The translations under genes were made by a program, and so were the position numbers. Under the pieces are notes generated by a model. The model searched no databases. It was given only the letters and a program-made list of their open reading frames with translations, and was not told the DNA's origin. From Chitinolyticbacter albus (lineage in GTDB: Bacteria; Pseudomonadota; Gammaproteobacteria; Burkholderiales; Chitinibacteraceae), in assembly GCF_024437655.1 (NCBI RefSeq), contig NZ_JANBVF010000040.1, forward strand, positions 1 to 47,766: 47,766 nt of DNA, written 5' to 3'. Within the stretch, counting starts at the first letter, position 1. Every line of letters begins with the position of its first letter. This document shows, in pieces, positions 41,839 through 47,766 of the stretch.

Positions 41839-44800
41839 ATGAACAAGCGAGATGCACGGCAGGAATCGAAGGCGGAGCGCCTGCGCCGCAATATGCTGGC
41901 GCAAGCCGTGGGCTTGGTCTTGGCCGGGTTTGCCGGCCCGGCACTGATCGACGCCAGGGCCGATACCACGGTGACCACTGCGGGCGGCGTCGGCGTGGAT
42001 AGCAGCGGCACCCAAACCGGTGTAACGATCAAGCTTGGCGCCAGCCAGAGTACCGGCGTGGCCGCGGGTTCCGGCGAGTACATCCAATTTGATGCGGGCC
42101 GGATCGAAAGCAGCGCGATTACCGCGGCGCAGGCCAAGGACCAGGTCGGCTTGCACGCGGTGGATGGCGGCCACGTTGCCGCCAGCGGCAGCGCAGTGCT
42201 GCTGGAGCCCAAGACCGGCGCCGGCGTGGCGATCACTGCCAGCGACATGAGCGGCGTGATTGCTGAGTCGGGCGGCAAGGTGACCTTGACCGACACGCAG
42301 GTGGTGGTCGGTGGAGGCGCCAAGGGCAATAACAATCGCGGCGTGAAGGTCACGGGCACGAACTCTGAGCTCGATATGCACGGCGGTTCGGCTGGTACTT
42401 CGTCGTGGGGCGCAGTCGGCATCTCGGTCGAGAACGGCGGCGCGGCGCATTTGAGCGATGGTGCCAGCATCAGCACGACGGGCGCGCGCAGCACCACCAG
42501 CGGCGGCAGCCACGGCGTGCGCGTGACCGGCGCCGATAGCCGGCTCGATGGCAACGACCTCACCATCACCACCACTGGCGGATCCGCTTATGGCGTACAC
42601 GTCGATGCCGGTGGCGCCGTCGAACTGATCGATGCCAGCGTGAACACGGCCGGCGGCAATGGCCACGGGGTACTGGCCGACGACGGCGACGTCAGCATCC
42701 AGGGCAGCACCATCCGTACCAGCGGCAAGGGCGCGGTCGGCGCCTGGGCGCGCAATGGCGCAACCATCCAGCTTTCCGGCACCGAGCTGCGTACGAGCGG
42801 TGCGGCCGTCTCGAGTGCGTCGCCGGTCGATGGCGAGAAAGCGCTCAGTCTCAGCCACGGCCTGCTGGCAACCGGTGCGGACACCAGTATTACCGCCGAA
42901 GCGGTGTCCTTGCTGATCGGCGGAAGCAGCGCCAGCGCGGCGCGTGCCGAGGAGGGGGCGCGGATTGCGCTGACGAACAGCGCGATCGACGTCGGCAGTT
43001 CGGCCACGACGACGGCGACCACGGCGGCGCTGCATGCGATCGGCGGTGGCCAGATCGACGGCACCGGGCTGAGCGTCAACGTGACTGGTAACAACGTCGG
43101 TGGCGCACGCGCCGAAGGCGCCGGTAGCGGCGTCTTGCTGGACGACAGCGTGGTTCACGTCAGCGGCGCGGGCAATGTTGCCAATCCGGCCGCCGCCGCG
43201 CGCGCGTTTGACGGTGGCCGTATCGTCATCGGCCATAGCACGCTGGTCGCAGAAGGGCAGTACGGCCATGGTGTGTCGGTGGAGGGCGCGGGCTCGCAGG
43301 CCGAGGTAAGCGATTCGGTGATCAGCGTCGGTGGCAACCGGGCGATCGGGTTCCATCTCACCGGTGGCGCCAGCGGCAAGGTCGATACCAGCCGCATTAC
43401 GGTCACCGCGGTTGCCGGTGCGGTCGGCCCTTTTGCGCCAGGCGTGCTGGTCGAGGGCGCGGGTTCCAGCCTGGCGCTGGCGGGCAGCGAAGTGCGCACC
43501 ACGCAACAATCCAGCTTTGGCGTGCAGGTCTCCAATGGCGCTGATGCGACGCTTAACAACAGCGCGGTCACCACCGACGGGCGCTACGCGGCCGGGATCA
43601 GTGCAGGCCATGCCACCGTGACTGCCAACAAGGTCACCGTGACCACGCACGGCGACGACAACGCCATGGGCGTGGTGGCCAACGAGGCGTCGACCATTGT
43701 CCTCAACGGGGGCTCGGTCACCACCACCGGCAGCGGCTCGCCGGTGCAGTCCAATATGACCTTCCCGCACGCGCTGGCCTCGCGCAATCCCGGCGCGCTG
43801 CTGATCGCCAATGGCACCAGCGCGCATACGCAGGGCACGCAGGCCTACGGCGCCGCGGTCGATGATGGCGGCAGCATGGTACTGAACGACCTCGCGGTGA
43901 AGACCGAGGGTGAATATTCGATCGGGCTCTACGCGGGCATAGGCTCGCTCAAACCCGCTCAGGTGCGCCTCGACGCGAACAACGTCAACGTACAAACGCT
44001 GGGTGATCACGCCGCCGGTGCGCTCGTCAGCCGGCGGTATCAGCCGGACACGGCCATCTTGAATCTGACGGATGCCACCGTGCGCACCCACGGCGTGCAA
44101 TCGCACGCGCTGCAGGCGGAGTCCGGCGCGGCGCTTGGCGCCAGCAATACGGTGGTCTCGACGTCCGGCATTGGTGCGCTCGGAGCTGTGGCCAACAATA
44201 CGGCGCGTATCGACCTTGATGTAGTCGGCGTGACGACCAGCGGCAACGCGGCACACGGCGTGGTCGCCAAGCAGGGCGGCAGGGTGGGCGGCAGCGATGT
44301 TGTCGTCACCACCACGGGCGATCAGGCCGCCGCGCTCTATGTGCAAGGCACCGATGCGCTCGAGGGCGTGGCTGAACTGAATCGCACCGTGCTGAGCAAC
44401 CGTGATGGGGCGACCATTGCCGTGGCGGGCGTCGGCGATATTGCACTGAAGAATGCAATCGTCGGCGGCAGCGGCCTCTGGCTGAATGTGGATCGTTCGG
44501 TGGCCAGTGCCGGGACCGCGATCCCTGACATGGGCACGGGCCAATGGCAGGGCGTCGGCCAGTCGTTCGACAGCATCGGCCGCGCCACAGTCGATCTGGC
44601 GGCATCGGTCGTCACCGGCGCGGCGAGCACCGCGGCCGGCAGCCACTCCGCCGTGACGATGCGCGATACCAGCATCTGGCAACTGACCGGCAACTCGCGC
44701 TTGAGCACGCTCACCAACAACGGCAGCCTGATCGACTTCAGCGCCCCCAGCGGTGGCCGTTACAAGACGCTGACCGTCACCGACTACCTGGGCGACAACG

Positions 44801-46170
44801 GCACGGTGGCACTGAACACCTGGTTGTTCGACGATGCTTCGCCATCGGATCAGCTGGTGATCGACGGCGGCAAGGCGGACGGCAGCACCAATCTGCGGAT
44901 CAAAAACAGCGGCGGCGCCGGCGCGTTGACGACCGGTAATGGCATCAAGGTGGTCGATGCAATCAATGGCGGCGCGACCGAACTGGGCGCATTCCGGCTG
45001 CTCAACCGGGTGAAGGCCGGCCCCTATGAATACACGCTGCACCGTGCCAGCCTTGACGACAGCAATGGCGAGGCCTGGTACTTGCGCTCGACCACCGATG
45101 CGATCTCGCCCACGCCGGTACCGCCGATCAATCCCAGCACGATCGATCCCACCCCGGTGCCGCCGACCCCGCCGCAGCAACCGAACTACCGGCCGGAAAC
45201 ATCGCTCTACAGCGGTATCCCGGCGCTGGCGCTGCTCTACAGCGGTGCCCTGGTCGATACCCTGCACGAGCGCATTGGTGAAGCGCGCCGCCGTACCGCC
45301 GATCCGCTGCCAGAGCAGGACCAGCAAGAGGGGCCATCGCTCGCCTGGGGCCGGGTGATCTACCGTGCAGGCGAGGATGCGTTGGGCGCGCTCGATACCG
45401 ATTACACGCTGCAGGCAGTGCAGCTTGGGGTCGACCTGTATCGCCGCGAAGACACTGACGGCAGCATCGACCAGGCAGGCCTGTCTGCGCATTACGGCCG
45501 CATCGACGGCGACCTGATGCACACCGACGGCCGCCATGCCGGCACCGACGCCTTGCGCGGCTGGGGACTGGGCGGCTACTGGACCCACTTCTGGGAACAG
45601 GGCGCCTACCTCGATGGCGTCGTGCAGTTCAACCGCTTCAAGGTTGAAGCCCTGCCGGACGAGATGGCTGCACTGCAGACGCGTGGATACGGCATCACTG
45701 CCTCGCTGGAGGCTGGCAGACCCTATCTGATCAACGCGGAAAAGCGGCGTTATCTCGAACCGCAGGCACAACTCATCTATACCCAAGCCAAGCTGCGCGA
45801 CACCCATGATGACGCCGCCGTGGTGCGTTTTGATGAAATCGACAGCCTGATCGGGCGACTGGGGGTGCGGCTGCACCAGGACTGGTTCCGTCTCGATGAC
45901 AACGGCAAGCCCTTGCGCACCAACGGCTGGCTGCGGCCGAGTATCTGGCATGAATTCAAGGGCAAGCCCAGCACCGGCTTCTCGTCCGCCGACGGCTACA
46001 TCCCCTTCGTGGTCGACATGACCGGCACCTGGGGCGAGATCAACCTGGGCTTTGATCGCCAGGTGAACGAGGACGCGACGGTGACGGGCACATTGGGCTA
46101 TCAGCAGTCGCTGGACGGGGCAGAGAGCCGCAGCTATGAGGCGATGATAGGCGTGAAGGTGAAGTTCTGA
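41839..46170 (+). CDS. Pertactin-like type V autotransporter
   Basis: A 1443-residue autotransporter. The start has GGAG seven bases upstream. An extended basic N-terminus and hydrophobic core end at ARA (cleavage ~41). The passenger (~42-960) is a long Gly/Ser/Thr/Asn-rich run of beta-helix turns with repeated G..V......S...L..S.V.T.G patterns. A pertactin-type autochaperone follows (~950-1085: LTGNSRLSTLTNNGSLIDFS, GGRYKTLTVTDYLGDNGTVA). Next come a Pro-rich stretch (PTPVPPINPSTIDPTPVPPT) and the beta-barrel (~1170-1443, SLAWGRVIYRAGEDALG). It ends in Phe, as the outer-membrane insertion signal requires. No protease triad was recognised, so an adhesin-type function is more likely. It is divergent from the BvgAS-like fusion gene. 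Confidence 0.93.
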   Translation: MNKRDARQESKAERLRRNMLAQAVGLVLAGFAGPALIDARADTTVTTAGGVGVDSSGTQTGVTIKLGASQSTGVAAGSGEYIQFDAGRIESSAITAAQAKDQVGLHAVDGGHVAASGSAVLLEPKTGAGVAITASDMSGVIAESGGKVTLTDTQVVVGGGAKGNNNRGVKVTGTNSELDMHGGSAGTSSWGAVGISVENGGAAHLSDGASISTTGARSTTSGGSHGVRVTGADSRLDGNDLTITTTGGSAYGVHVDAGGAVELIDASVNTAGGNGHGVLADDGDVSIQGSTIRTSGKGAVGAWARNGATIQLSGTELRTSGAAVSSASPVDGEKALSLSHGLLATGADTSITAEAVSLLIGGSSASAARAEEGARIALTNSAIDVGSSATTTATTAALHAIGGGQIDGTGLSVNVTGNNVGGARAEGAGSGVLLDDSVVHVSGAGNVANPAAAARAFDGGRIVIGHSTLVAEGQYGHGVSVEGAGSQAEVSDSVISVGGNRAIGFHLTGGASGKVDTSRITVTAVAGAVGPFAPGVLVEGAGSSLALAGSEVRTTQQSSFGVQVSNGADATLNNSAVTTDGRYAAGISAGHATVTANKVTVTTHGDDNAMGVVANEASTIVLNGGSVTTTGSGSPVQSNMTFPHALASRNPGALLIANGTSAHTQGTQAYGAAVDDGGSMVLNDLAVKTEGEYSIGLYAGIGSLKPAQVRLDANNVNVQTLGDHAAGALVSRRYQPDTAILNLTDATVRTHGVQSHALQAESGAALGASNTVVSTSGIGALGAVANNTARIDLDVVGVTTSGNAAHGVVAKQGGRVGGSDVVVTTTGDQAAALYVQGTDALEGVAELNRTVLSNRDGATIAVAGVGDIALKNAIVGGSGLWLNVDRSVASAGTAIPDMGTGQWQGVGQSFDSIGRATVDLAASVVTGAASTAAGSHSAVTMRDTSIWQLTGNSRLSTLTNNGSLIDFSAPSGGRYKTLTVTDYLGDNGTVALNTWLFDDASPSDQLVIDGGKADGSTNLRIKNSGGAGALTTGNGIKVVDAINGGATELGAFRLLNRVKAGPYEYTLHRASLDDSNGEAWYLRSTTDAISPTPVPPINPSTIDPTPVPPTPPQQPNYRPETSLYSGIPALALLYSGALVDTLHERIGEARRRTADPLPEQDQQEGPSLAWGRVIYRAGEDALGALDTDYTLQAVQLGVDLYRREDTDGSIDQAGLSAHYGRIDGDLMHTDGRHAGTDALRGWGLGGYWTHFWEQGAYLDGVVQFNRFKVEALPDEMAALQTRGYGITASLEAGRPYLINAEKRRYLEPQAQLIYTQAKLRDTHDDAAVVRFDEIDSLIGRLGVRLHQDWFRLDDNGKPLRTNGWLRPSIWHEFKGKPSTGFSSADGYIPFVVDMTGTWGEINLGFDRQVNEDATVTGTLGYQQSLDGAESRSYEAMIGVKVKF

Positions 46171-46201
46171 GCGCTAGCGCACCGGCTTGCCGGAGACGAA
46201 A

Positions 46202-46224
46202 AGCCCTGGTCCTGGACCAGGGCT
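46202..46224 (+). terminator. Hairpin after the autotransporter gene
   Basis: A 10-bp perfect stem AGCCCTGGTC / GACCAGGGCT with a 3-base loop, 32 bp after the stop. No T-tract follows, so termination may need Rho or the hairpin may protect the mRNA end. Confidence 0.55.
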
Positions 46225-46425
46225 GCTGCATTCCAGTCTGGCGCTCAGAACGGTCCGGAAGGGATCACGTATCGCTGACATTAATGTGACGAAATTATTT
46301 CAATATTTGTTGAAAAATGATTCGGCTTTTCTGATGGAGGCTGTCTTTGTGGAACAGGTAAGTCTTTGAATAAAGGAATAAAATAAATAAAAGCCGGAGC
46401 GATGGACTCGGCGAGGGAGTAATAA

Positions 46426-46605
46426 ATGAACGAACTGAATACCAACGCGTCGTCCGAACAGTCGGTCCACTCCAGCACCAGTGATCTACCGGCCGGCTCG
46501 ATATTGCTCATCGAAGTATTGGCCCTGGCCGTGGTCGCTGTATTCGCAGCATTTGAAGTGAGACAACGGAAAAAGTGCGGCAAACGCCAACGCTTCACCA
46601 AGTGA
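46426..46605 (+). CDS. 59-residue single-pass membrane protein
   Basis: A small gene encoding MNELNTNASSEQSVHSSTSD, then a 20-residue hydrophobic segment (about 26-45, ILLIEVLALAVVAVFAAFEV) and a basic tail (RQRKKCGKRQRFTK). Support: GGGAG seven bases before the ATG, an AT-rich leader, and a strong terminator 23 bp after the stop. Polar N-terminus, one transmembrane helix and Lys/Arg-rich C-terminus fit an inner-membrane protein with its tail in the cytoplasm. I do not recognise the family. It lies just downstream of the autotransporter gene, but after a separate hairpin, so independent transcription is likely. Confidence 0.65.
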   Translation: MNELNTNASSEQSVHSSTSDLPAGSILLIEVLALAVVAVFAAFEVRQRKKCGKRQRFTK

Positions 46606-46627
46606 ACGGCTTGAGCCCGCAGACAAA

Positions 46628-46660
46628 CCCGCCCTAGCAAGGCGAGGCGGGGTTTTTTTT
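46628..46660 (+). terminator. Terminator of the small membrane protein gene
   Basis: Stem CCCGCC / GGCGGG with a 12-base loop and eight T residues. It marks the border with the IS remnant. Confidence 0.8.
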
Positions 46661-46689
46661 GCGGCAAGGACAGCTTATCGCCGTCCCGG

Positions 46690-47085
46690 CATGGAATTTC
46701 GGGAGAAGGTCAGCCACGCGGCGCTTTGGCCGCTTGCGCCGCAGATTCAGACCTTCCTCGCAGTAAATCCGGTAGGTCTTTTTGTGATTGATCAGCCACC
46801 CCTCACGCCGCGGTAGCACATGGATACGTTGTGCCCCATAACGGATGCGCGTTGCCGCTCGGCACGGTCGTCCCGTGGCCTGGGGCGGTAGCAATAGGTG
46901 GCTTGCCGCAACCGAATCACCGCGGTGGCGCGGCGAATGCTGACGCGATAGGCGCCGATCAGGAATTTGGCCAGCTCGCGCTTGCGAGCCGGCTTCACAG
47001 CTTTTTTTGGATGACTTCCTGCAGCATCTGTTTGTCTAGGCTGAGGTCGGCAACCTTGCGCTTGAGGCAAACGGTTAGAGCGTAT
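46690..47085 (-). mobile_element. IS3-family transposase remnant
   Basis: Reading the minus strand, an OrfA end (KVADLSLDKQMLQEVIQKK then stop) runs into an OrfB start (KPARKRELAKFLIGAYRVSI...AERQR) in the -1 frame. The join is at a run of seven A residues (complement of 47002-47008), the typical IS3 frameshift site. A further frame change then leads to RIRYGAQRIHVLPRREGW and YRIYCEEGLNLRRKRPKRRVA. The DDE catalytic core is missing. The OrfA N-terminus is gone as well. The copy is inactive; the residues resemble the IS51/IS407-type groups. Confidence 0.8.
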
Positions 47086-47350
47086 TTTCAACAAGCTCCA
47101 TCTCATCTGGATCAAGTGCGATTGAATGGGATCTACAAGCTCCCTCTTCGTCGTTTGGCCATGATTTTCTAACCCAAGGATGGCCATACTCATCGATCTC
47201 CTCGACCTCAAAAATTTCGCCGATCAACGAAAGAATATTTTTCTTCTCATCGGCAGGGAGGTCGTCAAGCCACTGACCTGATAGGCAAATAAGGCGGACC
47301 TTTGTGCCGATATTGACCCGCCTTCCATTTTTATCAATTGCATCTGCCAT
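47075..47350 (-). CDS. Small acidic hypothetical protein, possibly immunity-like
   Basis: A 91-residue acidic protein: start MADAIDKNGRRVNIGTKVRL, centre SLIGEIFEVEEIDEYGHPWV, end DPDEMELVENTL. It is lower in GC than the main chromosome and lies next to an IS remnant. Size, acidity and location in an AT-rich accessory patch fit the immunity proteins that accompany polymorphic toxins, but no toxin is visible here and I cannot name a family. The ribosome site is weak (GAGC ~11 bases upstream). Its last codons overlap the edge of the IS remnant. Confidence 0.6.
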   Translation of the reverse strand: MADAIDKNGRRVNIGTKVRLICLSGQWLDDLPADEKKNILSLIGEIFEVEEIDEYGHPWVRKSWPNDEEGACRSHSIALDPDEMELVENTL

Positions 47351-47452
47351 CAGATTAAGCTCGGTGTTTTAATGTTTAAAATAACAGGTGAGATTTAGCT
47401 AGTCCCTATTGATTGAAGTGTTAGGTCTTGCGTGGTTGTTCAGGCTTTTGTT

Positions 47453-47766
47453 TTATTTGTTGTTGAAGCCGCAAATAATCCGGCGAACTGAAAATATTGT
47501 TATTAGTCCCAATATCAAAGATGCCACCAAATAGTACAAAAATGTTTTTATCCATAGGAATTGCAATTTCTTCATATTGTATTTTAGTATGTCGATACTG
47601 ATTTTTGTTGAATTGGATATTTTTTGGCTGCACTCCCTGTCTGAAATTGGATCGCATTGGAAATTTTCACTATCTAGATTTATGTTGTTTTGTACCGTTT
47701 TGGCTGGCTGGACAGCATAGATGTCCAGTCCCGGACGATTAACTACGCGCTTAACAAATAAACCCG
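47453..47766 (-). CDS. Partial protein with C-terminal transmembrane helix, 5' end outside the window
   Basis: On the minus strand a frame is open from the window edge for about 103 codons, ending at TAA (47453-47455). It reads GLFVKRVVNRPGLDIYAVQP, then a polar stretch with cysteines (FQCDPISDRECSQ). It ends with a hydrophobic helix (WIKTFLYYLVASLILGLITI) and a short basic tail. Such length without a stop in AT-rich sequence, plus a clean membrane segment, favours real coding. An overlapping 78-codon frame (47421-47657) is the alternative. The family is not recognised. Confidence 0.45.
   Translation of the reverse strand, partial: GLFVKRVVNRPGLDIYAVQPAKTVQNNINLDSENFQCDPISDRECSQKISNSTKISIDILKYNMKKLQFLWIKTFLYYLVASLILGLITIFSVRRIICGFNNK

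Noticed and set aside
41773-45951. 1392-codon open frame antisense to the autotransporter gene
   Set aside because: It lies entirely opposite a well-supported autotransporter. Its Arg/His/Ala/Gly-rich composition is typical of antisense frames in GC-rich codon-biased genes. It has no domain or signal.
47421-47657. 78-codon minus-strand frame as a gene
   Set aside because: It overlaps a longer frame that continues beyond the window and has a clear transmembrane helix. The ATG has no ribosome site. It is kept only as an alternative.

Overview
The window is high-GC, gene-dense bacterial chromosome. The combination points to a chitin-degrading betaproteobacterium, probably Neisseriales/Chitinibacteraceae-like (an inference): a complete isc operon, a classical glgBX-pgm-glgCAP cluster, a Thr tRNA, and several secreted or lipid-anchored proteins with aromatic-rich modules like chitin-binding CBM5/12. 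The last ~700 bases are clearly AT-richer and flank a broken IS3-type transposase, so the right edge looks like the start of an accessory region.

Layout. (1) 1-6.9 kb, cell-surface carbohydrate proteins: an esterase with two N-terminal chitin-binding-like modules (-), a lipoprotein of eight putative Ig repeats plus a seven-repeat kelch-like propeller (-), and a chitin-binding lipoprotein (+). (2) 7-20.8 kb: uvrB, a probable MarR remnant, and the glycogen operon on the minus strand, transcribed glgB-glgX-pgm-glgC-glgA-glgP. (3) 21-22.6 kb: a divergent GH13 alpha-glucosidase. (4) 22.6-29.7 kb: cysE and iscR-iscS-iscU-iscA-hscB-hscA-fdx-(YbaK-like)-iscX. IscR type-1-like boxes lie in front of both cysE and iscR, which would link cysteine supply to Fe-S assembly. 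(5) 29.7-33.7 kb: a degenerate HD-GYP protein, an EF-hand protein, a DUF2322-like protein, tRNA-Thr(TGT), a PRC-barrel protein, ChaB, and an orphan terminator that may end an unannotated RNA. (6) 33.7-46.2 kb: an M30-like metallopeptidase lipoprotein, then a minus-strand envelope cluster (sensor/regulator fusion, lipoprotein, W/Y/G-rich secreted protein, Omp85-type barrel). A 1443-residue pertactin-like autotransporter is divergent from the sensor/regulator. (7) 46.2-47.8 kb: a 59-residue single-TM protein with its own terminator, an IS3 remnant with a typical A7 slippery site, and AT-rich genes, one of which runs off the window.

Most interesting candidate system: the single-chain BvgA-BvgS-like protein at 39871-41649. 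It has the order receiver-HTH-PAS-kinase, but the receiver phospho-Asp is Glu and the kinase phospho-His is Thr, while the ATP-binding motifs remain. It is divergent from a pertactin-like autotransporter across a nested palindrome and heads an envelope-protein gene cluster. This recalls the Bordetella Bvg/pertactin pairing, but apparently without canonical phosphotransfer.
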